From assembly GCA_020439995.1 (NCBI GenBank), contig JAGROY010000047.1:1-60240 (forward strand): 60,240 bases of DNA, read 5' to 3'. Shown here in pieces: positions 48,201 through 58,200 of the stretch. The notes beneath the pieces are model-generated. The model did not search any database. It had not been told where the DNA came from and was given only the letters and a program-made list of their open reading frames with translations. The stretch's first letter is position 1; each line of letters begins with the position of its first letter. Both the position numbers and the translations under genes were made by a program. The stretch comes from Verrucomicrobiia bacterium. GTDB lineage: Bacteria > Verrucomicrobiota > Verrucomicrobiia > Verrucomicrobiales > DEV007.

Positions 48201-49589
48201 TCAATCTTTCCGGAACAGGACGATGCGGTTGGTATTCGTTCCTTTGGAAAGATTGTCCACGCCCCAGCAATTGGAGGTTTTGGTGAAAATCTGATCGTTG
48301 ATCAGGATCAATATCGGCGTGAGTCCGGCGGCGACGCCTGCAGGTACCACCAGATCTTCGAGTTGCACCTTGCCGCTCAGGACTTCTCCCACCTCGAAGG
48401 CGATGTGCCCGCCAGGTTTGAGGACGCGACGCAGCTCGTGGAACACGCCTGTCATCCGATCGCTCCAGTCTGCCGGTTTCTTCAGCTGCCAGATGCCCAC
48501 CGTTTTGGGATCAATGTGATTGAACCAGCAGCGCAGCCAATTGTCGGTTTCGTAGTCGACGACATCGAGGAACGGCGGCGATGTGACAACCAGTGAAACA
48601 GAGTCAGAGCGAAGCGCCGGGGTGGAATCGCACGATGCCGTGAAGAACTGCGCCTGACTGGCTGCTGCCGACAGCACGGATCGCTCGTCGGTCTCCAGCG
48701 TGGACAGAAGCGATTTGGATTTTTTGAGAATGATCGTCGCTACGTCACGTTCAGGCGGCACCTGGGACCGCCGTTCGTTGATGCGTGTCTGCGACTTGAC
48801 CGAGACTGCCTGGTTAGGCGGCAGCGAGTAGACAGAAAAAAAGCCTGCGGAATGTCCCGTCAACCGGTTGGTTGCCACCATCCTGATCCAGCCATCCACA
48901 GCATCAAGTTTTCCAGCATCCAGCCGCTCTTGAAAGTATGCTCGCAGGTTGGCGATCTGCTGCAGCGTCTTTGGGTGATAAAAAACCAGCAGCTCATCAG
49001 GAGCGGCAATTTTCTTGAACAAGTCAATCGTCCCGAGGCGTTCGGCGATCTCCTGCCGGGTGGGTGGCGAAAATCTTGGCTCGACAAGCCGGGTGCTCAG
49101 GGGATTGATATCGCAACCAGCCGGAATGCGCCCGAGCAGTCCGGCTTCCAACAGCGTCGTCCCCCTCCCCATGAATGGATCGTACACGATGTCACCGGGC
49201 TCAGTCAGTCGCGAAATGAAAAACCTGGGCAACTGTGGCTTGAAACACGCCCGATAGGAAACTTCGTGCAGCCGGTGCGCCGCCCGCTGCTTCGCCGTCC
49301 AGAATTCGTTCACATAGACGGGAAGCCTCGATCCATCCTCAAGGATGCGCCCCAGAATCTGCGTCGGCTTGCCGAACTCAGAGAATTCTTTCAATCCCAG
49401 GTGCAGCCGGTCCGCAGCAGCAGTGTCCGGAAATTCGAACGAGGCTTGCAGCTGTGCTTGAGTTGGTTTTTGTTTTGTTCGGGCCATAACAGCGGGTGAG
49501 AATGGTGCGTCGAGGGGGGAGAGATCCATGCTTCGCAGATCCCCCCGCATTTGTCGCGCACTTCTTTTATTGGTCAGTCCTATCCGCAC
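48201..49589 (-). CDS. DNA methyltransferase, N4/N6 type, last gene of the Clp-like operon
   Basis: The 462-residue protein carries the two hallmark motifs of amino-methyltransferases: the S-adenosylmethionine pocket DPFMGRGTTLLEAG near residue 140, followed by the acidic GCDIN, and the catalytic TSPPF near residue 335. Motif order (SAM pocket first, catalytic motif later) and the FEVGEV strand suit a circularly arranged beta-class enzyme. Family members modify adenine or cytosine in DNA; the target is unknown. The GTG at 49589 follows directly on the TGA of the preceding AAA+ gene, with GGAG six bases before it. Methionine codons at positions 21 and 35 are possible alternative starts. No restriction enzyme gene is seen near it. 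Confidence 0.82.
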   Translation of the reverse strand: MRIGLTNKRSARQMRGDLRSMDLSPLDAPFSPAVMARTKQKPTQAQLQASFEFPDTAAADRLHLGLKEFSEFGKPTQILGRILEDGSRLPVYVNEFWTAKQRAAHRLHEVSYRACFKPQLPRFFISRLTEPGDIVYDPFMGRGTTLLEAGLLGRIPAGCDINPLSTRLVEPRFSPPTRQEIAERLGTIDLFKKIAAPDELLVFYHPKTLQQIANLRAYFQERLDAGKLDAVDGWIRMVATNRLTGHSAGFFSVYSLPPNQAVSVKSQTRINERRSQVPPERDVATIILKKSKSLLSTLETDERSVLSAAASQAQFFTASCDSTPALRSDSVSLVVTSPPFLDVVDYETDNWLRCWFNHIDPKTVGIWQLKKPADWSDRMTGVFHELRRVLKPGGHIAFEVGEVLSGKVQLEDLVVPAGVAAGLTPILILINDQIFTKTSNCWGVDNLSKGTNTNRIVLFRKD

Positions 49590-51878
49590 TCATGGCTCCA
49601 CGATCAAGCCAATATTTCCATCCCGCCCGAGCTGACACCTGATACATCGGTCTCTGAGCTGGGGGCTCTCGATCAGTAACCTTGAGAGCGGAGCAGCCAC
49701 TGCTCGTTCGATGGCACGCTGGAGCGGGCGGGCCCCGTAGACGGGATCAAATCCCTGTTCACTGAGTTGTGCCACGACTGGCTCATCGAATGTCAGCTTG
49801 AGTCGGCGTTCAGAAAGGCCTTCGCGGCGGGCGATGTCCTGCAGTTCTTTTCTGGTAATTTCGTGGATGGAAGTGCGCTCTAGCGGGTCGAAGTAGACGA
49901 CCTGGTCGAGCCTGTTAAAGAACTCGGGACGGAAAAACTTGAGCACAGCGGAGGGATCTGTACGCGCCCGGGTGGAAGCGCTGGACTTGTCGAACCCTAT
50001 GGAACCGGAGGCACCGGAACCGAGATTGGATGTCAATATGATGAGCGAACTGTTAAATGCTGTGGTGCGGCCCAGTGGATCCATCAAACGCCCCTCTTCG
50101 AACACGTTCAGAAACACATCGAACACTTCGTCCGATGCTTTCTCTATCTCGTCGAGCAGCACGATAGAAAACGGATTGGCGCGAACGCGGCGGATGAAAT
50201 CGGATGGCTTGCCGCCTCCAGAAGTTGAGCCAAGCAACCGGAACGGCGCATCGTGCCCGGCGTATTCGCTCATGTCCAGCCGGATGAGCCGCTCCTTCTC
50301 GGGTCTTCCCGGAAACAGGAAATCTCCTAACAGGCGCACAAGCTGTGTTTTGCCGACGCCGGTCGGACCGCAAAACAACAGCACTCCCAGCGGGCGCGCC
50401 GGGTCGTTCAGCCCCGCTGCAAACTTCGCAACGAACCGGCATGCACATTCGACCGCCTTGGGTTGCCCAATCAGCCGTATCGAAAATTGCTCCACGATCG
50501 CTGCGAATGACAACGGCTCACTGCCATCGATCAAAAAATCTGGGAGTCCGCTCATCTTGCCAAATTCTGATTCCACGCGAGCGATGTCCACCGCGCTATC
50601 GTCGCCGGCATCCAGTGCTGAGTCGACGGTGTTGCCCATGAAGTCGATCACCTTACCAGGGAAGGCGACGTAGGGCTGGAACTGCTTGAAAAGCTCGTGC
50701 ACCCGCATCGCCGCGCCGGGGCCGAAGGTGGTGCTCTCGTTCTGGTTGAAGAATTCGGCGGCACGTTGCACAATCCTCGCGGAAGCTGCAGGCGAGAACG
50801 GCTCGAGACGCATCGTCTGGAACTGATCCATCAACGCCGGCAGCAGGCGGTCGCATGCATCGAACTCTGCAGGTGTGGCCTCGACCACAACTCTCAATTC
50901 GCCATGGCGAAGATAGGGAATAAGGAACGCAGCCAGGCTCGACTCCGGAGCTTCGCCACCGAGCCGCACCAGCTCCATCAGGTTGTCAATGCACAGGACA
51001 CCGCCGACGCTGGCGAGATTCTGGATGACCTCCTCCATGCGCTCCTGCCATTGGCCAAGATAGCGCATGCCGCTGACGAGACGCCCGCCGCTGGTCTGCC
51101 AGAAAACTGCCTGCCGCTTCCCTCGCCTGGCCGTCGCAATCGCTCGCTCAACCCGGCGTGAGGCCTCGACCAGAACCGAAGTTTTTCCGCAACCTGAATC
51201 GCCCACCAGGCAAACGCTGGCATTCTCCTGCGCAAGAATCTGCGATAAATCCGCAACCTCCCGCTCGCGCTCCCATGTCCGGCTGACGCGACGGAATTCG
51301 CGCACGCCCAGATGATCCGCCACATCGCACAATGGCCGCAGCTTGCGGGAATCATCATCCGTGTCCGCCATATCGCGGAGCGTAATCTGCAGCTGATCGA
51401 TGCCCACATCACGCGGTGCCAGGAACCGCGACAGCTGACGCGGCGTCAACCCGGCGAGATGTCCCTGCGCAAAGTGCACCGCCAGCTTTTCGAAGCTGTC
51501 ACCGCTCTGGTAATCGAAGTAGATACCCAGCGTGGGCAACACCGCCGACAAAGCACCCGTCGCGCGCCGCCCGATGATGCACGGCATGCGGAAGCGGATG
51601 CTCTCGCGGCACGTGTGCGTGCGGTTGCGCATGCGATACTCTGGAAGCACCGGAAACTTGATAACGCGCAGCTCTGGATCGAGGAAACCGGGCTCGTCAA
51701 TGTACCACGACTGGTGCTTGTTTACCGCAAGCATGAAGTCGCGCAGCTGCTCGATCGCATCTTTGGCAGTGGGGCCTGTGGCGATCCCGCTTGGATACTC
51801 GTCATCGAGGATTCGCGCGGTGAAATTTGCATCAGCGTTTTTCCAGACGCAGATAGGAAAGCGGTAGACAGTTGCCAT
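49590..51878 (-). CDS. Clp-like double AAA+ ATPase, third in operon, without C-terminal extension
   Basis: The 762-residue protein has an N-terminal beta-rich domain (1-170; LPTLGI at 114-119) instead of the ClpN repeat. It is followed by a first AAA+ domain (Walker A GDSGCGKTS near 228; the Walker B position reads CIDNL, without the catalytic Glu) and a second AAA+ domain (CGPTGVGKTQ near 505; LLDEIEKA; NRLD; GARPLQRAIE sensor 2). A loop carrying IGF lies near residue 627, where ClpA/ClpC/ClpX bind ClpP. SD GGAGGG is placed inside the end of the upstream gene, 4 bp away. It is probably an unfoldase or remodeller that assembles with its two neighbours. No ClpP gene is present. Confidence 0.85.
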   Translation of the reverse strand: MATVYRFPICVWKNADANFTARILDDEYPSGIATGPTAKDAIEQLRDFMLAVNKHQSWYIDEPGFLDPELRVIKFPVLPEYRMRNRTHTCRESIRFRMPCIIGRRATGALSAVLPTLGIYFDYQSGDSFEKLAVHFAQGHLAGLTPRQLSRFLAPRDVGIDQLQITLRDMADTDDDSRKLRPLCDVADHLGVREFRRVSRTWEREREVADLSQILAQENASVCLVGDSGCGKTSVLVEASRRVERAIATARRGKRQAVFWQTSGGRLVSGMRYLGQWQERMEEVIQNLASVGGVLCIDNLMELVRLGGEAPESSLAAFLIPYLRHGELRVVVEATPAEFDACDRLLPALMDQFQTMRLEPFSPAASARIVQRAAEFFNQNESTTFGPGAAMRVHELFKQFQPYVAFPGKVIDFMGNTVDSALDAGDDSAVDIARVESEFGKMSGLPDFLIDGSEPLSFAAIVEQFSIRLIGQPKAVECACRFVAKFAAGLNDPARPLGVLLFCGPTGVGKTQLVRLLGDFLFPGRPEKERLIRLDMSEYAGHDAPFRLLGSTSGGGKPSDFIRRVRANPFSIVLLDEIEKASDEVFDVFLNVFEEGRLMDPLGRTTAFNSSLIILTSNLGSGASGSIGFDKSSASTRARTDPSAVLKFFRPEFFNRLDQVVYFDPLERTSIHEITRKELQDIARREGLSERRLKLTFDEPVVAQLSEQGFDPVYGARPLQRAIERAVAAPLSRLLIESPQLRDRCIRCQLGRDGNIGLIVEP

Positions 51879-51882
51879 GATT

Positions 51883-54800
51883 TTATTCCCTCCGGTATGC
51901 GGTGAATTCCTGTGCCAGCGGGAACAGCGGGTTGATCAATTGCCACAGCGGCAGGTTCGCATCGTGTGTGATCGAACCGGTCTGCAGGTCGAGGAGAAAT
52001 CCGTTGGTGTGGTGCAATCTGGTGATCGGGATCTCGCACGCGAGGGGTTGCCTTGGCAATGCGGAGATACGCTCGAATGCTTCTTCAGGCGATTCAGCGT
52101 CCCTCAGCGGAAAGACCTCAATTCCGCAATGCACGATGGTGCCCGACTCATCACAGAAAAGTTGAACGCCCCGCTCAAACTCCAACTGGGCCGCCAGCGC
52201 CGGGCCCTCTCCGTAAATCAGGCTTTTGTCAAACCATTCGACCTCCCGCTTCAGATGATCAGAATCGATTCCGTGTCGGTCAATGTTGCCTGACTTCGCA
52301 TTGCGAATCATCAGCGTCCCTTCCACATTCGGTGCACTGGAGAACCACCGGAGATAACCCATTTGATATGCGTGGAACATGTGCCAGACCGGATAGGTGA
52401 CGGTGACCAGATCCGGCTGGCCTGCTTGATTCATAGAATTGCTGGTATCGTAGAGCCGCACAAATACGCGATCCATGCGTTGGCATTGTGGGGCCATCAG
52501 AAACTCAATCCGACTGGCCCGATGAACCATCTCCCCGGCCTGGTAGGCGAGTTCAGGCACCAGCACGGCATCCTGTGCCAGTTGCTTCAGATACGCACCA
52601 GGCTCCTGATGCTGATAAAAGGACGTCAGCACCGTCCCCTCGAGTTCCTGCGGAAGCTCTAGCCGAGTGGTGAACTTGCCAAACCGGCTCGGCGAAGCAG
52701 CGCGCGTATTGCGCCGAAGATTCGCCGCCTGTTCTGCCGTCGCCACCAGTGCATCGCGAACTTTTCGCAGATGAATCATTTCCTCCCGCATCCGGTAGTA
52801 GTGCAAGTGGCCCTCAGTGAGTGAGTCTCCGCCGACATCGTCGAGCCATGCTTCCAACTGGGCATCAGCACGGCGAATGAATGCGTTGCACTGGTCCGCC
52901 ATCTCTCTGGCAATATCAGGATTCGGAACCCGCAATCGATTCGACACCCGGGGTGCTTCGACGAAGCGACTGGTCGAAAACGAAAGCGCACCCTGCTCAT
53001 CGACAGACAGTCGTACGGTTGCCGGTTCATTCGCGGGCAGATCACCCATTTGAATCGCGAGCGGTTCGATGAGGTGGGTCTCGATCGCGCGGCGCAGCGG
53101 CCGGGCACCGAACTCCGGATCAAAGCCAAGCGTCACCAGCGCTGCCGGCAGCTCCGACGACTGCTCAAGGTTCAACCGCCGTGAAGCGATGCCTTGCCGT
53201 CCAAGCGCCCGGTTCACTAACACTTCCACCATACCGTGCAGGTGTTCCTTTCGCAGCGAATGAAAGGCGATCACACGGTCCAGGCGGTTGAACAACTCAG
53301 GGCGGAAGAACTTCTGTGCTGCCTCGGTATAGATGGAGCCATCATCCATCGACGATGCTCCGAAGCCAAGTTTCTGGCGGGCAGAGCGGGCCCCCAGGTT
53401 CGATGTCAGCACGACAATGCAATTGCAGAAGTCAGCAGTCTGCCCGACGGCATCGGTCAACCGGCCATCACCCAGCACTTGCAGAAGCAGATCAAACACA
53501 GCCGGATCCGCCTTCTCAATCTCGTCGAGCAAAATGACCGCGTAGGGCTGCCGGCGCACTGCTGATGTAAGCAATCCACGCGGTCGCGAAAACGTTCCGA
53601 CCAGCCTGGCCACGGCATCACCAGCGACAAATTCATTCATGTCGAACCGGATCAGCCGCTTCGCGTCACCGAAGAAGTATTCCGCCAGCGCTTTGGCGCA
53701 CTCAGTTTTGCCCACTCCAGTTGGCCCCAGAAACAACAGTGATGCCAACGGTCGAGTGGCATCATTCACTTGTGCAACGCAGCTGGCCACCGCGTCGACC
53801 ATGGCATCCACCGCAGCTTCCTGCCCGACGATTCGGCTTTGAAAGAAGCTCCTCACGGCGCTGGGTTCGAACACGTTCGCGGTCGATAGAAACTGCTGCC
53901 GAATGCCGGTTTTGTCTTCGAAGTGCGCGTAAACATCGGACGTCCGAATGGTGCGGTCAGCGTGTGATGCAGCCAGCTGCCGCAGCATGTCGACCGCTTT
54001 TCCAGGGAACGACCGGGTGCGCACGAAGCGGCGCTGCAGCTGGAGGATGAGCGGCAATACCGGCGGTGCTATTTGGCACGTATATTCGCTCTCCAGTTCC
54101 TGCATGCTGCGAATGAGGATACGCAGCGTGTCAGAATCCGCAAGCTCGCGCACGTGAATGACGCGAAAGTAATCCGCGAATCCGCGATCCACTTCCCGCA
54201 GCTTTCTCCAGGCTTCCGGCGTGGCTTCCGCCAGCATCTGAACACGTCCATCTTCGAGAAATCCCTTGATGACGTGGCCAATGGTTAGATCGGAATCGCG
54301 GCTCTTGCCTTCCTGGAACAACCCTAACAAGTCATCAAAAAACAGCACATGTCCGCGTGTTTCGGCTTCTTTGAGGATTGCCAGCACGCGCTCCTCCCAT
54401 TGCCCGACGAACGACATCCCCGATATCAGGCGCTGCGGATTCAAGTGCCAGTGCTCACGGCGGGATCCGCTTTCCTCCTCCAGCAGGCGGCGGAGGTATT
54501 CGTGGACGATCGCTGTCTTGCCAGTCTGGCTCGGCCCAACGAGCACCAGTGGCTTTGGAATCTGCGAATTGCCTCTCCTTTTCTTAAAGTGACGGGCCAG
54601 CTCATCGAGCACTGGCTCCCGCAGAATCGCGCGCTGCAAGTCATTCGGATAAAGTCGATTCAGACAGCGGCTGGTGCGCCCCAGTTCTTCCGCGCCAGAC
54701 ATCTTCTGCGATTCACCAAGCATCGCCATCTGACGATCTGTTGGCAGCACAAACCGCTGGTTCACCCGCACCGTCAACTCCATTTCCGTGACCCGGACAT

Positions 54801-55275
54801 GCCGGTGCGCGAGGAACGATTGCGGAGAAATCTCCGCCCCGTCCTTCTCCAGTTCCCTGAAATGCGCAGTGATCACTTCCGTCGCCCGCGTGGAAAGATC
54901 CTGACCGCGCAGCAACTCAAAGCTGAGACCGGGAATACGCGGACAGATCACAATGCGACGTTCCAATGCCGGGAAACTCACCAGGAAAAAATCGCCTCGA
55001 ATGGTTCGTTTGCGCAGACTCAAGTTCAACGGCACCCGGCGGGATGTCAGCGGCGGACAGAAACTCAACTGCGCGATATCACGGTGGTCGAGCCCCTTCG
55101 CCTTTGCATTCAGAGCATTCTGCAGTTCACGCTGAAGACTGCTCAGCGCGCGGTCCTCGCGGGCATTGTGCGCGACAGCATCCGCAGCAAACAAAGGCCA
55201 AACCACATAAACCGGCGCACGCTCCGGTGACTCCACCCGCTCAGAGTAAATTGGAATCGTAATGGTAAAACTCAC
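51883..55275 (-). CDS. Clp-like double AAA+ ATPase with PCRF-like C-terminal domain, second in operon
   Basis: The 1130-residue protein shares the N-terminal beta domain, followed by AAA+ 1 (Walker A GPSQTGKT near 247; Walker B FFDDL, retained; pore-type loop GMSFVGQWEER) and AAA+ 2 (GPTGVGKT near 517; LLDEIEKA; GARPLRRAIE). An LGF loop stands before the FRPELFNRLD segment. After the sensor-2 small domain comes a helical stretch (about 780-920). Then follows a domain at about 930-1060 whose wording (VFVRLYD..., MFHAYQMGYLRW, AQLEFERGVQLF, ESGTIVHCGIEV) matches the order of the PCRF domain of class-I release factors. There is no GGQ domain. The GTG start overlaps the upstream gene's stop (GTGA). 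Confidence 0.85.
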   Translation of the reverse strand: MSFTITIPIYSERVESPERAPVYVVWPLFAADAVAHNAREDRALSSLQRELQNALNAKAKGLDHRDIAQLSFCPPLTSRRVPLNLSLRKRTIRGDFFLVSFPALERRIVICPRIPGLSFELLRGQDLSTRATEVITAHFRELEKDGAEISPQSFLAHRHVRVTEMELTVRVNQRFVLPTDRQMAMLGESQKMSGAEELGRTSRCLNRLYPNDLQRAILREPVLDELARHFKKRRGNSQIPKPLVLVGPSQTGKTAIVHEYLRRLLEEESGSRREHWHLNPQRLISGMSFVGQWEERVLAILKEAETRGHVLFFDDLLGLFQEGKSRDSDLTIGHVIKGFLEDGRVQMLAEATPEAWRKLREVDRGFADYFRVIHVRELADSDTLRILIRSMQELESEYTCQIAPPVLPLILQLQRRFVRTRSFPGKAVDMLRQLAASHADRTIRTSDVYAHFEDKTGIRQQFLSTANVFEPSAVRSFFQSRIVGQEAAVDAMVDAVASCVAQVNDATRPLASLLFLGPTGVGKTECAKALAEYFFGDAKRLIRFDMNEFVAGDAVARLVGTFSRPRGLLTSAVRRQPYAVILLDEIEKADPAVFDLLLQVLGDGRLTDAVGQTADFCNCIVVLTSNLGARSARQKLGFGASSMDDGSIYTEAAQKFFRPELFNRLDRVIAFHSLRKEHLHGMVEVLVNRALGRQGIASRRLNLEQSSELPAALVTLGFDPEFGARPLRRAIETHLIEPLAIQMGDLPANEPATVRLSVDEQGALSFSTSRFVEAPRVSNRLRVPNPDIAREMADQCNAFIRRADAQLEAWLDDVGGDSLTEGHLHYYRMREEMIHLRKVRDALVATAEQAANLRRNTRAASPSRFGKFTTRLELPQELEGTVLTSFYQHQEPGAYLKQLAQDAVLVPELAYQAGEMVHRASRIEFLMAPQCQRMDRVFVRLYDTSNSMNQAGQPDLVTVTYPVWHMFHAYQMGYLRWFSSAPNVEGTLMIRNAKSGNIDRHGIDSDHLKREVEWFDKSLIYGEGPALAAQLEFERGVQLFCDESGTIVHCGIEVFPLRDAESPEEAFERISALPRQPLACEIPITRLHHTNGFLLDLQTGSITHDANLPLWQLINPLFPLAQEFTAYRRE

Positions 55276-58200
55276 AGCTGACTCTCTGCCTCCCGGTAAA
55301 GGTTTTCATTGATCAGTTCCGCAACCAACTCCGGCGTGGCCACGCCTTGCTGCTTCCGCTCAAGGGCCGAATCTTTGACCGATCCCTTGCCCTCATCAAA
55401 TTGCCGCCGAACTGCAAGCGCATTCAAATCGGGATTTACGATCGACGCAATATCACACCAGCATTTTTCAAGCACCGCATCGACTGCCCGGATCTGTGCA
55501 CGGCTGCTGTTGTCCTCACTGTCGACAAAAACGTGCGCCCCCTCTTCACTGCGAAATCGGAGGAAGGCGTGATCATCGGCAATCTCGACAGCCACCGCCA
55601 CTGTGCCCTTGCTGCGAATCGAATCGAGAGCCTCATCCACTGGCAGTACTTCCGGCCGCATGGTTCCCCATTTGGCGTCCACCAGCTCATCGTCGTCAGG
55701 CAGCGGCTCGGGCGGACGATGGAAGATGCCGACACGGCTACGACAACCGAAATGCGCAGCCACTTCGAGGTAAAGGCGGACGAACGCATGCAGGTTTTTG
55801 CTACTGTCCGCATGCAATACCAGACTGATCTGCGCGGATGCCTGTTCGCTGGCAGAATAGACATCAATCAGCGTTTCCCGGTAGATGCCCTCTGACAAAA
55901 CTCTGGCATCGGCACGGGAACCTGACGATTCTCCATATTCTTCCAGCAGGATCGTTTGTTCGCAGTCGAGGATACCGCATCGCTCGGACTCCAGACGTCC
56001 CAGCAGGCTGTCGAGAAGTGCTGAGCGCTTGTAGTCGTCACCAGCATCCGTCCCCGATTGCACGTGCGTTCGATTTTTCAATCTCCGCCGCAGTTGCGAC
56101 CGCTCACTTGACAGCTGGCTGACCATGCTGCTCGCAAAGAGTTTCTGATACGCGCGACGACGCCTGGGAAGTTCTTCGAGCAAAAACCGGCGTTGTGCTA
56201 CGTCCGCCCGCACCTCGTCTTTGCCATGATGGAATTTGAACGTGATTCGCTGACCATTCCTGGCAGTTTCGACATCGGCTGCAAAAATTCCGTTCTCGCG
56301 TTTCGATGCGTTCAATTCGTCCGCCAGCTTTCGCAGCAGCCGCTGCTCGATTGCACGTTTTACCGGTCGCGCTCCGTAGCGGGGATCATACCCGGCTTCG
56401 ACTAACAGATCCACCACGGGCTCTTCGACAGCTACCGCTAGATTTCGGTTGCGCAATCCATCGCGCGCATCAATCAGGGACAACTCCCGCTTTACCACGC
56501 CGCGCACCACCTCGCGCTCCAGTGGCAGGAACGGGACGATGCGATCGATGCGGTTGAAGAACTCTGGCCGGAGTTCCTTTTTTACCGCTTCAGTAAAATG
56601 GTCAATCGCCACCGTCCCGCCACCCGAACCATCATTGAATCCAAAGCGCGCCCCGGTGTAGGTTTGGGCTCCCAGATTCGAGGTCATCACGATGATGGCA
56701 TTGCTGAAGTCGGCGACTCTGCCCGCACCGTCGGTAAGCCGCGCCTCTCCCAGCACTTGAAGGAAGAGATCGTAAACTTCAGGCGATGCTTTTTCGAATT
56801 CATCAAGCAACAGGAGCGAAAACGGTTGATCCCGCATCTGCGATGTCAGGATTCCCTCTGCATCACCCAGACTACTGCTCGCCAGGCGTCCAGCACTGCC
56901 CGGCGTGCTGAATTCGCTCATGTCCAGCCGAATCATACGGTTGCGGTCACTGAAAAAGAACTCCGCCAGCGTCCGTGCCAGCTCCGTTTTGCCCACACCA
57001 GTCGGCCCGATGAAGAGAAACGATGCCAGTGGTTTCCCTGGCCGCGACAGCCGGGCTTTGATCGCAGCCACTGCGGTAATCGCCACTTCCACCGCCCCCT
57101 CCTGCCCAATCACACGGTCGCGGAACCACTTTTCTGTCCGAGTCAGATCGAGCATTTCTTCATCATCGATCAACAGCGAGGGCATTCCTGTCTCTGCAGC
57201 AAAGGCACGATCTGCATCCGCCGCAGTCACCGGTTGCCCCGGCGAGGGATCGAGTTGTTCGCGCAGGCGCTCGATGAAGCGCAGCGCACGTCCTGGAAAC
57301 GCCGAGTAAGAAGCAAAGCGCCGATGCAGCGACTCCACGCGGCGGATCGCTTCCTCACTGAAATCTCGCTCCTGGCAATAGTCATCTGCACGCTGATTCG
57401 CCACGCGAGTCAGGATCGCGCTGACGGAAGCCGGCTCCGGCTCCTCCAGTTTCAACTGCCGCACGGCATCAAGCATACGCGGATCGCTTTGCTCAATCGC
57501 GGCCAACTGCTGCGGCGTGCATTCAAACACAGCCTGAATCTCTCCGCGGCTCAGCCACGGCCGCAGGAACGACGCAATGTTCTCAGTGCTGGCAGAACTT
57601 TGCCCGACCTCCAGCAACTCAAAAAGATTGCCGAAATTGAGCAGCGCTTTGCGATCTTTGCATTCGCGGATCATCTTCATGCAACGCTCCTGCCAGTCAC
57701 CCATACCGGACATCCCCGCGACGATACGTGCGCCACTGGTACGCCACATCTCTCTGCCCTTCGCACCAAAAGCAGTGTTCGTCCGGATCATTTCCTCGAT
57801 CACCGCCGTCTTCCCCACTCCAGCTTCCCCCACCAGCAGAACACTCATCGGCCTGCGTCCAAGCAACCAACTCCCCAGCAACTCGACGTCGCGTTCGCGC
57901 TCGTAAGCCCGGCGCATTTTGCCGGGCAGCATGCATACCGCCACTTCTTTCAAGACGTTCTCTTTGCTCTCTTCACCGAGTTCTTTGAGGTAGCGCTCAC
58001 CGGGTGTCAATGGACGCGCATTCCACGTCAGCCCCTCAATCTCCAGCCGTTGTGTGCGTTGCAGCAGTGCCAGTTGAAACAGCGATTGCAGCGCACCATT
58101 CCGGACAAGTGCAGACCGCACATGCTCGGCAACCATTTTCCCAAGCGCGCCAGCATCTGCTGCGACGACCTCAATTCCCAGCGTCGGCAGATAAGCGATC

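Noticed and set aside
54349..55230. 293-codon plus-strand frame antisense to the second Clp-like gene
   Set aside because: Same reasoning; His/Arg/Gln-rich composition and no motif.
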